From Anolis sagrei (taxonomy: Eukaryota; Chordata; Lepidosauria; Squamata; Anolidae), in assembly GCF_037176765.1 (NCBI RefSeq), contig NC_090026.1:130267752-130331751 (forward strand): a DNA stretch of 64,000 nt, in the 5' to 3' direction. The notes below the pieces were generated by a model. That model saw nothing but the letters and a program-made list of their open reading frames with translations. It ran no database searches and was not told where the DNA came from. Made by a program: the position numbers and the translations under genes. Positions 24,301-31,299 of the stretch are shown one piece after another; the stretch's first letter is position 1; each line of letters begins with the position of its first letter.

Positions 24301-24515
24301 GGTACCTGATCGTGCCCATGAACACCCGCCGCAGCCGCGTCTCGCTGGTGGCGAACTGTGGCCGCCTCTACGCCGTGGGGGGCTACGACGGACAGTCCAA
24401 CCTCAGCTCCGTAGAAATGTACGACCCGGACACCAACCGCTGGACGTTCATGGCCCCCATGGTGTGCCACGAGGGAGGGGTCGGGGTCGGGTGCATTCCC
24501 CTCATGGCCATCTGA
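5636..24515 (+). CDS. KLHL18: KLHL18, BTB-BACK-Kelch substrate adaptor of CUL3 ligase (9 exons, 5' incomplete)
   Basis: Nine exons joined by GT-AG introns in matching phase give 531 codons plus stop. With the ~43 N-terminal residues of the human protein (574 aa as I remember it) that are absent here, the length fits exactly, so the first coding exon lies left of the window. Order: most of the BTB domain (exons at 5636 and 6980), BACK domain (14063, 14647), then six Kelch repeats from 18473 on, with GGLNSAG, GGYDG, GGYDG, GGHDG, GGYDG and GGYDG turns. Known role: BTB-Kelch adaptors bring substrates to CUL3-RBX1; Aurora-A and UNC119 are reported KLHL18 substrates. No stop or frameshift is seen. 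Codon use is GC-rich compared with the AT-rich introns, which are filled with transposons. The near-identity I recall across vertebrates makes the symbol firm. Confidence 0.97.
5868..5975 (-). mobile_element. Penelope-like element end fragment
   Basis: Contains CGAAGGCTTTCATGGCCAGA and CGGGCTGTATGGCCATGTTC, the terminal segment repeated many times in the window. Confidence 0.6.
6050..6380. repeat. LINE 3'-end type repeats
   Basis: Two copies of a segment with CCGCCCTTCTCACCCAAAGG and CCCCGCTCTTCTCCCCATAA, a common squamate repeat also at 46960, 58205 and 28630. Confidence 0.5.
6450..6815 (-). mobile_element. tRNA-derived SINE with long 3' body
   Basis: Minus strand starts GGTTGTGGCTCAGCTGGTTG (A box) and has AAGGTCGTGAGTTTGAAGC (B box), followed by ~250 bp of unrelated body. 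Confidence 0.6.
6839..6872 (+). repeat. (ATT)n microsatellite
   Basis: About eleven ATT units, 107 bp before exon 6980. Confidence 0.95.
6980..7120 (+). CDS. KLHL18: KLHL18 exon: BTB domain, second part
   Basis: Begins with the C that completes the split Ser codon and reads [20 protein letters not shown] onward to FLRER, ending inside an Arg codon before GTGAGG. It holds the C-terminal BTB helices and the 3-box entry used for CUL3 contact in this family (about residues 88-134). Confidence 0.96.
7300..7500. repeat. LINE 3'-end type repeat
   Basis: TTATATACCGCAATTCTCAG and GGGGCGACTCATTGCGGTGT resemble the 3' ends of L2/CR1-group LINEs, beginning with TTTA repeats. Confidence 0.45.
7598..8367 (+). 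mobile_element. Helitron carrying a hAT fragment
   Basis: 5' end CCTATGTAAATAAAAATGTA corresponds to TCTATATAAATAAAAATGTA of its sibling. The 3' end GCAACACGTGGCAGGGGACG-GCTAA gives a CTAA terminus preceded by a GTGGC-type hairpin. About 7740-8330 is hAT-family sequence. A copy with the same cargo lies at 15140-15707. Confidence 0.7.
8368..8930 (+). mobile_element. Helitron, abutting the previous copy
   Basis: Begins TCTATATAAATAAAAATGTA directly after CTAA of the upstream Helitron and ends GGTGGGTAAAGCTAG before T. Inside lies a TATACACA tract and a ~250-bp GGAA-rich tract. Confidence 0.75.
8931..9139. other. No recognisable gene or repeat
   Basis: Intron sequence of KLHL18 with nothing identifiable. 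Confidence 0.3.
9140..10145 (-). mobile_element. Unassigned retroelement-like fossil
   Basis: Minus-strand coding-like remnants include [20 protein letters not shown] and [20 protein letters not shown], an acidic then basic region. The left part has a T-rich segment and a poly-G run at 9241. It looks like an old element interior; family not recognised. Fossil, several breaks. Confidence 0.3.
10155..10263. mobile_element. Palindromic MITE
   Basis: Arms AGGCACAAGCAAACTTGGGC and CCCAAGTTTGCCCATGCCTG are inverted; the centre reads TTAGTAATTGTAGTAGTTGA. Related to 25003-25143. Confidence 0.7.
10264..10733. other. No recognisable gene or repeat
   Basis: KLHL18 intron sequence without identifiable content. 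Confidence 0.3.
10734..12196 (+). mobile_element. hAT non-autonomous transposon with nested Helitron
   Basis: Ends CAGCGTTTCTCAACC and GGTTGGGAACCACTG are inverted. 8-bp flanks ATCAAGAA and ATGAAGAA (one mismatch) are the hAT-type target duplication. A Helitron lies at 11286-12010. Confidence 0.85.
11286..12010 (-). mobile_element. Helitron inserted in hAT element
   Basis: Starts CAGCTGTGCCCGCCACGTGT (reverse of 3' end) and ends ACATTTTTATTTATATAGA (reverse of 5' TC end). Contains a pyrimidine tract and TCTA repeats. Confidence 0.7.
12197..12837. other. Mostly unassigned intron sequence
   Basis: 12280-12330 resembles a CR1 3' end (TGGTTCCTTCCAACTCTAGG). The rest shows nothing identifiable. 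Confidence 0.35.
12838..13310 (+). mobile_element. Penelope-like element, C-terminal and 3' end
   Basis: Reads [20 protein letters not shown] then VDNFNRNE, the end of a GIY-YIG-type endonuclease region as in Penelope-like elements, followed by the shared tail with ATGCAGGCGAAACGTCAGTT and GAACATGGCCACATAGCCCG. Fossil. Confidence 0.55.
13494..13825 (+). mobile_element. Internally deleted hAT element
   Basis: 332 bp from CAGTGGGGATCAGG to GGTTGAGAACCACTG. Flanks CACAAGAG and CTCAAGAG form an 8-bp duplication with one mismatch. Confidence 0.7.
14063..14261 (+). CDS. KLHL18: KLHL18 exon: BACK domain, first part
   Basis: Starts after CGCCAAAG, completes the Arg codon and reads [20 protein letters not shown] onward, ending at EEQ before GTGAGC in phase 0 (about residues 134-200). 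The LHPxNCLxxRxFA string is the BACK-domain signature that links BTB to Kelch. Confidence 0.96.
14312..14420 (-). mobile_element. CR1 3'-end fragment
   Basis: AGATGCATAGAGTTGGAGAA and GGGCCATCCAGTCCAACCCA are CR1 3' end motifs in reverse. Confidence 0.8.
14647..14807 (+). CDS. KLHL18: KLHL18 exon: BACK domain, second part
   Basis: Starts in phase 0 after TCTGAAAG, reads [20 protein letters not shown] onward to SCHKCR, and ends inside an Arg codon before GTGGGT (about residues 201-254). The ALAWVRYD motif is typical of BACK domains. Confidence 0.96.
15140..15707 (-). mobile_element. Helitron carrying a hAT fragment
   Basis: Reverse ends CTAGCCATCCCCTGCCACGC and ATTTTTATTTATATAGA between A and T. 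It holds the same hAT cargo as 7598-8367. Confidence 0.8.
16015..16305 (-). mobile_element. CR1 LINE 3' fragment
   Basis: ATAGAATCAGTTGGAAGAGT and CCATCCAGTCCAACCCCATT begin the reversed 3' end; it stops in the ORF2 C-terminus. Confidence 0.9.
16601..17150. other. Unassigned; DNA-repeat trace at 16790-16880
   Basis: GCCTCGGCTTATATTCAGGG near 16830 resembles short DNA-repeat ends. Otherwise nothing identifiable. Confidence 0.3.
17151..17400. other. GC-rich segment with a repeated motif
   Basis: GAGCGTACGCTCGCATCCCT and GAGCGTATGCTCGCAACGCT recur 130 bp apart in a GC-rich patch unlike the AT-rich surroundings. Origin unknown. Confidence 0.35.
17441..18270 (+). mobile_element. Possible solo-LTR-like fossil with nested Penelope-like piece
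   Basis: About 700 bp with promoter- and AATAAA-like features (near 18055) and no coding potential. No paired end repeats are resolved, so the family is uncertain. A Penelope-like fragment at 18075-18173 is nested. Confidence 0.3.
18075..18173 (-). mobile_element. Penelope-like end fragment with 13-bp target duplication
   Basis: Insert GGTTGTTGTAGGTTTTTTCG ... GTAGTGAG is flanked on both sides by GTTTTATTTATTG, a perfect 13-bp repeat, so this short piece moved as a unit. Confidence 0.7.
18473..18609 (+). CDS. KLHL18: KLHL18 exon: start of Kelch propeller
   Basis: Completes the Arg codon after TTGATTCATAG, then reads [20 protein letters not shown] onward to [13 protein letters not shown] and stops one base into a Gly codon at GTATCT (about residues 254-300). 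It holds the first Kelch beta-strand with its GG doublet. Confidence 0.95.
18610..19196. other. Intron sequence; LINE 3' tail at 19015-19186
   Basis: 18610-19010 has nothing recognised. 19015-19186 ends GTGGAATATAAATATAGTAA then (CAAA)n, typical of an L2/CR1-type LINE tail. Confidence 0.4.
19200..19372. mobile_element. Fold-back pair of Penelope-like ends
   Basis: Two copies meet head to head at GCATCTGCAGGCGAAACGTC. Arms of ~70 bp from GGGTTTCCGGGCTAGATAGT to CCATCCAGCCCGGAAACCCC are inverted. Confidence 0.8.
19462..19684 (+). CDS. KLHL18: KLHL18 exon: Kelch repeats 1-2
   Basis: Begins after TTTCTACGCAG, completes Gly and reads [20 protein letters not shown] onward, through [20 protein letters not shown] to SMNSKR, ending two bases into a Ser codon before GTATGC (about residues 300-374). 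Two DPxxNxW / NPExDxW Kelch strand ends are visible. Confidence 0.96.
19906..20922. repeat. 63-bp minisatellite inside an inverted-end element
   Basis: About 15 units of 63 bp (CCATATTTACTTGAGTCTAA ... TTTCCAAACCAAAA). Outer ends TGTATTTACTTGAATCTAAC and GTTAGATTCGAGTAAATACA are inverted, so the array grew within a DNA-transposon-like element. The unit length is a multiple of three and keeps both strands open without coding meaning. Confidence 0.9.
20918..21108. repeat. Inverted repeat, ~75-bp arms
   Basis: GTACCTCTTCCAGCAGGTTT and AACTGCTGGAAGAGGTAC bound a fold-back with TCACATTCTGTGTTTGTCTG / AACACAGAATGTGA inside. Confidence 0.85.
21361..21492. mobile_element. hAT-type MITE with perfect 8-bp target duplication
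   Basis: 132 bp from CTGGTTCTCAACCTGGAGTC to AGGTTGAGAACCACT. It is flanked by GGGCTAGA on both sides and nearly palindromic, with TTTTTGGCC.../...GGCCAAAAACATCTGG. Confidence 0.9.
21580..21684 (+). CDS. KLHL18: KLHL18 exon: Kelch repeat 3
   Basis: Starts with T after TTATTTCCAG and reads [20 protein letters not shown] onward to YSPETD, ending two bases into an Arg codon before GTGAGT (about residues 374-409). The intron that follows is only 115 bp, the shortest in the gene. Confidence 0.96.
21800..21911 (+). CDS. KLHL18: KLHL18 exon: Kelch repeat 4
   Basis: Completes the Arg codon after CTTGGGAAG and reads [20 protein letters not shown] onward to [11 protein letters not shown], ending in phase 0 before GTGAGT (about residues 409-446). 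GGHDG replaces the usual GGYDG, as I recall for the human protein too. Confidence 0.96.
22262..22917 (+). mobile_element. Possible solo-LTR-like fossil
   Basis: Promoter-like GCATAAAAGCC (22697) and ATTAATAAAGG (22763) lie at LTR-like spacing. The right edge is near GCGTGCGACAGAACA. No coding region and no second copy; family unassigned. Confidence 0.35.
23080..24112 (-). mobile_element. L1 LINE, 3' end of ORF2 and tail
   Basis: A 216-codon minus-strand frame includes [20 protein letters not shown] and [20 protein letters not shown], the L1 ORF2 C-terminus. The A-rich tail is at the left (T-run at 23080). It is long and open, so fairly young. Confidence 0.85.
24129..24515 (+). CDS. KLHL18: KLHL18 terminal exon: Kelch repeats 5-6 and stop
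   Basis: Starts in phase 0 after TGGCCTCCTCTGCAG and gives 128 codons plus TGA (about residues 447-574). It carries two Kelch repeats with GGYDG turns and ends CIPLMAI, one residue off the CIPLLTI I recall in human. The acceptor lies only about 15 bp from the edge of an antisense L1 copy. Confidence 0.97.
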   Translation, partial: VEHYNHHTASWHPVASMLNKRCRHGAAALGSKMFVCGGYDGCGFLSIAEVYDSMADQWYLIVPMNTRRSRVSLVANCGRLYAVGGYDGQSNLSSVEMYDPDTNRWTFMAPMVCHEGGVGVGCIPLMAI

Positions 24516-25002
24516 GGAGGCCGGGTGGACAGGAGCGAGGGTCGGTCAGTCGGTCGGTCATTCATGCGCACCATAACTGACAAGGCAAGAAAGAGACCCC
24601 GTTCGTCACAAAGGGACGGTTGACGGACGTCTACTCTACCAAGAGAGGTACACCCCATCTCAAGGTGCTTGGAACGTTGTCCTTTGGGGAAAACGCACAA
24701 AAACGGAACCACGTCCCTGCGAAGGGGGTTCGAAGGTTCGGGCTACTTGAACAAAGGCTGCCCACCGCTTTCTCCTTCACTGACAGACATGCTTCTGGCT
24801 TCTTTAGGCCATTCCTTCCTTCACCTTCCATGATGCTGCGCTGGTTCATTTGTGATGACATTTGTGGGGAGTTTTGATGGAATAGTGACGTGTGTTGCAT
24901 GAAACAGAGCTTGGAAGGATGCGGGCATCCTGATGTTGGTAGACTTCGAGTCCTAGCAGACATTGGCGCATCATTCTGGGGTTCCCACCCAAGATGTAAA
25001 GC
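24516..25002 (+). other. KLHL18: KLHL18 proximal 3' UTR
   Basis: About 490 bp after the stop are free of recognisable repeats and keep the GC level of the last exon, as expected for transcribed UTR. No AATAAA occurs here, so the transcript probably runs on into or past the MITE at 25003. The 3' end is not resolved. Confidence 0.5.
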
Positions 25003-25143
25003 AGGCATGGGCCAACTTGGGCCCTCCCTCCAGGTGTTTTGGACTTCAACTCCCACAATTCCTAACAGCCTACCGGCTGTTAGGAATTGTGGGAGTTGAA
25101 GTCCAAAACACCTGGAGGGAGGGCCCAAGTTGGCCCATGCCTG
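25003..25143. mobile_element. Near-perfect palindromic MITE
   Basis: Arms of ~70 bp: GCATGGGCCAACTTGGGCCC ... ATTCCTAACAGCC and its complement to GGGCCCAAGTTGGCCCATGC. The best copy of the family in the window. Confidence 0.9.
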
Positions 25144-25164
25144 GTATAAAAATAGGACAATAGG

Positions 25165-25325
25165 TGTTGTGTGGTTTCCGAGCTGTATGACCAGTATGTT
25201 CTAGCAGCATTTTCTCCTGCCATTCAGCCTCCATCTGTGGCCAATGGCATCTCCAGAGGATCTGATGGTGTTAAAGCAAGTGGAGTGTATATATATACCT
25301 GTGGCATGTCCAGGGTGGGAGAAAG
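25165..25325 (-). mobile_element. Penelope-like end fragment, variant
   Basis: GTATGTTCTAGCAGCATTTT and CCATCTGTGGCCAATGGCAT match the terminal segment; the flank has GTGTATATATATACC. Confidence 0.5.
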
Positions 25326-25469
25326 GAACCAATGTCTGTTAACCAAGTATCAGGCGTTCGATTAGCAAGCTTGGTTTGCAAGTATTTGAGTTATTCCATT
25401 TTCACCCCAATAATATCCAAGAAACTAATACCCTGGATTCGGAAGCCAAATAACAAGAAAATTTTATTT

Positions 25470-26000
25470 TTATTTTTTATTCTACACTTTTTTGCAATTT
25501 CCATTTTTACACCCATTTTTTATTTTTTTCTCTCTCTCTCTCTTTTCTTCTTCTTTTTTAAATTTTATTTGTATATCTTCTCCCCCTTTTTTCCCATTTT
25601 TTATTTTTGTTTTTTATTCTACACTTTTTTGCAATTTCCATTTTTACACCCAAATTTTATTTTTTTATTTCATTTTCTCTCTCTCTTTTCCTCTTCTTTT
25701 TTAAATTTTATTTTTTATCTCTCCTCCCCCTTTTTTCCCCTTTTTTATTTTTATTTTTTATTCTACACTTTTTTGCAATTTCCGTTTTTACACCCATATT
25801 TTATTTTTTATTTCATTTTCTCTCTCTCTTTTCTTCTTCTTTTTAAAATTTTTATTTGTATCCTCTCCCTTTTTTCCCCTTTTTTATTTTTATTTTTTAT
25901 TCTACACTTTTTTGCAATTTCCATTTTTACACCCAAATTTTATTTATTCATGTTTTTTCTCTCTTTTCTTCTTCTTTTTAAAATTTTTTATTTTTATCTC
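25470..26000 (+). repeat. ~130-bp T-rich tandem repeat, 4 units
   Basis: Units start TTTTATTCTACACTTTTTTG and contain CAATTTCCATTTTTACACCC and a CTCTCTCTTTTC stretch. Strong strand bias (pyrimidine on plus). Confidence 0.9.
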
Positions 26001-26339
26001 TCCTCCCTCTTTTTCCCCCAATCCCTATATCATTTCACCTATAGGGCAACCTTGTTACTCCTCCTCCCTAGTGATTTACCTTCCCCACCCCCAAATCCTT
26101 TTATCCTTCCCTACAGAACCCCGCAATCCAAGCCTTCCCCCCCTTGTTTCCCCCTAAAAATTCAATAAAATGAGAATGGCGTTGGACATTTCCAAGAGCT
26201 TCCTAATGTCCCTTCTATTGTCCCAGAGGGGATGTTGGGGGAAGATTACATAGTCAATAGTGAAGGCATCTGCCTTAAGTAGCCAGGCCTTTGTGCCCTT
26301 TCAAATGTTTATGGTCTGGAGACATCCTTTGTCTGGGTG

Positions 26340-26545
26340 GCATTCACTTGGCCCTTAAATTGCTTGCTGCCTGGAGGCCTCCTGTGGCTGGGAGGTGTTC
26401 CTTACTTACTTGATTCTGATGTTTTTGTTCATTTCCATGATTTCCTCCTTTTTGCTGAAATTGTCCCCATGCTTATGGATTTCTATGGCTTCTCTGTGTA
26501 GTCTGACATGATGGTTGTCAGAGTGGCCCAGCATTTCAATGTCCT
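26340..26545 (-). mobile_element. Penelope-like element interior fragment
   Basis: TATGGCTTCTCTGTGTAGTC and CATGATGGTTGTCAGAGTGG are the reverse of the endonuclease-end segment at 12885. Fossil. Confidence 0.55.
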
Positions 26546-26694
26546 AAAATATTTTGTGCCCAACTCGGTTTTTCAGATGTTTTGCAATTGCAAATCTCAC
26601 TCAACATTTGCAAATCAAGCTTGATAATTGTACTTTTTACACTTGGTTAGCAGACAATGGTTCTTTCTTTGAACCTGGACATTGCACAGGTACG

Positions 26695-28365
26695 TATCCT
26701 GTTTCCCTGAAAATAAGACTGTGTCTTCTATTAATTTTTGCTCCCAAAGATGCTCTAGGTCTTATTTTCAGGGGATGTCTCCCACATCAGTTCCTGGACC
26801 CCTTGTACAGCAAGGGAACATTATCCCAAACAGAAACTTGACTAGGTCTTACTTTTGGGGGAGGCCTTATATTTAGCAATTCAACAAAACCTCTACTAGG
26901 TCTTATTTTCAGGGGATGCCTTATTTGTCCATGAAGAAAAATTCACATTTATTGTTGAATCCAAAAAAAGAACATTTATTATATACTGTACAGTAGTTGT
27001 CAGTATATAATAAATACACTGGCCCTTACACACAGGGCCACAAAAAAATAAGGGCTGTGAAGTCCCTGGATCCCACACACTGTAACAATCTCCCACATTA
27101 GTTCCTGGACCCCTTGTACAGCAGGGAGCATTATCCCAAACAGAAACTTTGCTAGGTCTTACTTTTGGGTGAGGCCCTCTATTTAGCAATTCAGCAAAAC
27201 CTCCACTAGGTCTTATTTTCAGGGGATGTCTTATTTTTCCATGAAGAAGTATTCACATTTATTGTTGAACCAAAAAAAAGAACATTTATTATGTACTGTA
27301 CAGTAGTTGTCAGTATATAATAAATACACTGACCCTTACACACAGGGCCACAAAAAAAATAAGGGCTGTGAGGTCCCTGGCTCCCACACACTGTTTGGAG
27401 ACTGGAATGATCTCCACATTGTCTGCAGACGGTAACAATCTCCCAGAGCAGTTCTTGGACCCTTTGTACAGCAGGGAGTATGCTCCCAAACAGAAATATT
27501 TGCTAGGTCTTACTTTTGGGGGAGGCCTTATATTTAGCAATTCAGCAAAACCTCCATTAGGTCTTATTTTCAGGGGATGTCTTCCAAACAGAAATATTTG
27601 CTAGGTCTTACTTTTGGGGGAGGCCTTATATTTAGCAATTCAGCAAAACCTCCATTAGGTCTTATTTTCAGGGGATGTCTTATTTGTCCATGAAAAAAAT
27701 TTCACATTTATTGTTGAATAAAAAAAAATGGACATCTATTATATACTGTACAGTAGTTGTCAGTATATAATAAATACATTGACCCTTACACCCAGGGCCA
27801 CAAAAAATAAGAGCTGTGAAGTCCCTGGCTCCCACACACTATCTGCAGACGGTCACAATCTCCCACATCAGTTCCTGGACCCCTTGTACAGCAGGGAGTA
27901 TTTCTCCCAAACAGAAATATTTGCTAGGTCTTACTTTTGGGGGAGGCCTGCTATTTAGCAATTCAGCAAAACCTCTGTTAGGTCTTATTTTCAGGAGATG
28001 TCTTATTTTTCCATAAAGAAGAATTCAAATTTATTGTTGAACCAAAAAAATATGAACATTTATTATATGCTGTACAGTAGTTGTAAGTATATAATAAATA
28101 CACTGACCCTTATACCCAGCGCCACAAAAAATAAGGGCTGTGAAGTCCCTGGCTCCCACACACTGTTTGGAGACTGGAACGATCTCCTTGTTGTCTGCAG
28201 ATGGTAATAATCTGCCAGAGCAGTTCCTGGACCCCTTGTACAGCAAGGAGCATGCTTCCAAACAGAAACTTGGCTAGGTCTTACTTTTGGGGGAGGCCTT
28301 ATATTTAGCAATTCAGCGAAACCTCTACTAAGTCTTATTTTCAGGGGATGTCTCATTTTTGGGTG

Positions 28366-28370
<5 letters not shown>
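26695..28370. repeat. Tandem array of ~330-400-bp DNA-repeat units
   Basis: Five to six units, each with TAGGTCTTATTTTCAGGGGA, CTGGACCCCTTGTACAGCAG and CTGTACAGTAGTTGTCAGTA. The outermost CTGTTTCCCTGAAAATAAGA at 26700 opposes the TCTTATTTTCAGG ends, as in a DNA transposon. Confidence 0.9.
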
Positions 28371-28403
<33 letters not shown>

Positions 28404-28404
<1 letters not shown>

Positions 28405-28622
28405 GGTTGTTGTAGGTTTTTTCGGGCTATATAGCCATGTTCCAGAGGCATTCTCTCCTGACCTTTCGCCTGTATCTATGGCAAGCATCCTTACTACCTC
28501 TGAGGATGCTTGCCATAGATGCAAGCGAAACGTCAGGAGAGAATGCCTCTGGAACATGGCTATATAGCCCCCAAAAAGCTACAAAAACCCAGTGATTCCG
28601 GCCGTGAAAGCCTTTGACAATA
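28404..28622. mobile_element. Fold-back pair of Penelope-like ends
   Basis: Head-to-head copies meet near CATCCTTACTACCTCTGAGG; arms are about 85 bp. An (AAT)n tract precedes it (28369-28403). Confidence 0.85.
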
Positions 28623-28629
28623 CAATAAT

Positions 28630-29100
28630 AATAATAATCTTTATACCCTGTCACCATCTCCCCAAAGGGGACTCGAGGAGGCCAACATGATGCCAAGCCC
28701 AAAAATAATACAGCAAAGTTAGACACAAAACAACAGAAAAATTACATCACAACAAAATACATAGAGTAACAAAATAAAGTAAACAGTGCAAAATAACAAT
28801 ACAAATCAAACACAAAGGGCGGGCCAAATGCATGAGATAAAATGTTAAAACCCTGGGTGAGATAGGAATAAAAAAAGTGTATTTGTGAGGGAGGAGCACA
28901 AGAAGGGGGAGCAGTGGCATTTAGACAGGGGGAAAGTGCATCATGAGGACAACACTGGGGGTGAAACAACAGGAATGGAATATATGGTGCTCTCCAAAGG
29001 CACATCGGGAGAGCCAAGTTTTGAGATCTTTCTTAAAGGCTGCTAGGGTGGGGGCGTTCCTAATCTCACCAGGTAGCAAGTTCCAAAGCCGGGGGGGGGG
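28630..29100 (-). mobile_element. L2-type LINE 3' end
   Basis: Minus strand reads RLWNLLPGEIRNAPTLAAFK then KDLKTWLSRCAF, the L2 ORF2 terminus, followed by the TATACCCTGTCACCATCTCC-type 3' region. A poly-G run lies at 29091-29102. Confidence 0.75.
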
Positions 29101-29159
29101 GGGCACAGCGGAGAAGGCACTCTATATTTATATATATACACATATATACATACTCTCCA

Positions 29160-29570
29160 CTTGCTTTACCACCACCAGATCCTCTGAAGGTGCCAGCCAC
29201 AGATGCAGGCGAAACGTCAGGAGAAAATGCTGCTTGAACACATAGGCCGCACAATACCCCTGTGATTCCGGCCGTGAAAGCCATCGACAGTACCTTCACT
29301 TTAGCACTTTACTGTCACCGTACTTGCCGCTCCACTTTCACAGGCAGACCAAAGGGCCGGTGAATTCGATGGGTGTAATAGTTCGCTGCGGAAAGCACAT
29401 AGGCCACACAGCTCGGAAACTACACAACAACACCCCTGTGATTCCGGCCGTGAAAGCCATTGACAGTACCTCCACTTTAGCACTTTACTGTCACCGTACT
29501 TGCCGCTCCACTTTTGCAAGCAGACCAAAGGGCCGGTGCATTCGATGGGTGAAATAGTTCGCTGCGGCAA
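29160..29570. repeat. 176-bp tandem duplication including a Penelope-like end
   Basis: Two units (start 29291 and 29467) share CACTTTACTGTCACCGTACT and AGACCAAAGGGCCGGTG with few differences, and each includes ATTCCGGCCGTGAAAGCCAT. Confidence 0.85.
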
Positions 29571-29639
29571 GTACGATGGTTATGTGAAGATGCAGCGAGG
29601 AAGGTTGTAGATGCCTCCAAACATATTGGGCATCCTGTA

Positions 29640-29975
29640 CAGCAGGTATGGGCCAACTTTGTCCCTCCAGGTGTTTTGGTCTTCAACTCTCACAATTCCT
29701 AACAGCTCAGGCCTCTTCTTTTTCCCCTTCAGCCGCTTAAGCGGCTGAAGGGGAAAAAGAAGAGGCCTGAGCTTAAGCGGCTGAAGGGGAAAAAGAAGAG
29801 GCCTGAGCTTAAGCGGCTAAAGGGAAAAAAAGGGGCCTGAGATTAAGCAGCTGAAGGGGAAAAAGGAGAGGCCTGAGCTTAAGCGGCTGAAGGGGAAAAA
29901 GAAGGGGCCTGAGCTGTTAGGAATTGCGAGAGTTGAAGTCCAAAACACCTGAAGAGGACAAAGTTGGCCCATGCG
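29640..29975. mobile_element. Palindromic MITE with a minisatellite at its hinge
   Basis: Outer arms CAACTTTGTCCCTCCAGGTG and AAAACACCTGAAGAGGACAA match the 25003 family. Between them, about five ~41-bp units of CTTAAGCGGCTGAAGGGGAA follow an inverted copy of the same unit. Confidence 0.85.
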
Positions 29976-31020
29976 TGTTGTAGTGTCTTTTTCACTCCAA
30001 TAAGAATGGCTTCACAAGGATCTTTCCAATGGCCCAGAGGAGAATTTGGGGGCTTTTTGTGAGCCAAACTCACCTATTGTTAGGTGTCTCTGGCTTTCCA
30101 AGTGCATCTTGTCTTCCTAGTTGCTATTAGTTTGCCATGGAAGGGATTTGGTGGAATTTGCGCAGCCAGCTTGGCTCTTCCAACCAGCTCAGCGTTGGGA
30201 CTCTCCATCCAACCAAAGCCTTTCACCTCCAAATACGACCCCAAATGATGACCCGGTGCCGGCCTCAAGAAGGGCCTCTGACCACTCCATGTGCATCCCC
30301 AAAACTTGGATGGAAACTTGAAGCAAAGGCAAAAGAAGGGGTAGCAAGCAAGCAAGCTCTCCATTCCCCCTCTTCCCGATATATTTAACTTGAACTTTTT
30401 TTCTCAGCTGGTCAGTAATCCTTTCCTCCTCCTCCTCCGTGAATGTACAAGTCGTGTCTTGAGATGTTTTTCCGCAAACCACGAAGGCCTTGCGGAGCCG
30501 CAGGGCTGTTGCATCCCAAAGGCTAGTTCTTCCATAAACCCTGGGCGAACCTACATATGATATAAACTGACAAGTTTGCAAAAACCGACGTGTGTGGCAC
30601 GTGGGCCAAAAAAACAAACATTTTTTAATCACTGCCATTGTACAAATCTTTTAAGTGTCATAAAGAGCTGGTGTCCTTGTCTGGCCGCAGTCGTTTTCAT
30701 ACGGAGCAAACGAAAAAAAAAATACAGACCATCCGGTTCCATAGCAAGTAAATGTGTTTGTGCTCTTGAAGACCTTCTGGAAATCATATTTTGTTTTGGT
30801 TTTTTACTGAAATGAGTCATACTCAAGCCTCCGTGTTGCTGTAGGGTTTCCCTCTGGTGTGTACATGTGGATGTCGTATGTTTACAGATTATATATATAT
30901 GTATATAGAGAAAAGATCTGTGTATAAAATTCGTGCACAATATGGCCTATCGGAATGTCAAGTGTGCATGGTTTCTTCATCAATATGTCTCAGGTCTGCA
31001 TTGCCAGTGTCAAGGTGATT
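29976..31020 (+). other. Repeat-free island, possible distal KLHL18 3' UTR
   Basis: About 1 kb of single-copy-looking sequence stands out between dense repeats. It becomes AT- and T-rich to the right, with runs such as TTTTTTAATCACTGCC near 30620, like many long brain 3' UTRs. It has no convincing ORF or splice pattern and no canonical AATAAA. A distal UTR segment or a conserved non-coding element are both possible. Confidence 0.3.
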
Positions 31021-31057
31021 TAATGCATCCACACATCCAAAACAAAAAGGAACAGAT

Positions 31058-31276
31058 CCAAAAGTAAAGTTAAAGGTTTCCCCTTGACATTAAGTCTATG
31101 AAATGTGAGATCAATAGGTATCACTCCGGCGGGAAGGTAACGGCGCTCCATGCAGTCATGCCAGCCACATGACCTTGGAGGTGTCTACGGACAAAGCCAG
31201 CTCTTCGGATTAGAAACAGAGATTAGCACCAACCCCCTTGACTTAATGTCAAGGGGAAACCTTTAACTTTACTTTG
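31058..31276. mobile_element. SINE 3' body with 37-bp inverted ends
   Basis: TCACTCCGGCGGGAAGGTAA, GCGCTCCATGCAGTCATGCC and CATGACCTTGGAGGTGTCTA are the SINE body. AAAGTAAAGTTAAAGGTTTC at the left is the exact reverse of the right end. Confidence 0.75.
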
Positions 31277-31299
31277 GAATCTGTTCCTTTTTGTTTTGG

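Noticed and set aside
25332-26168. 278-codon Phe/Leu/Tyr-rich frame resembling a membrane protein
   Set aside because: It covers a T-rich ~130-bp tandem repeat; hydrophobicity comes from TTT codons.
26695-28370. CRISPR-like array (also considered at 61083-61830)
   Set aside because: Vertebrate genome; units are several hundred bp and lack short repeats with unique spacers.
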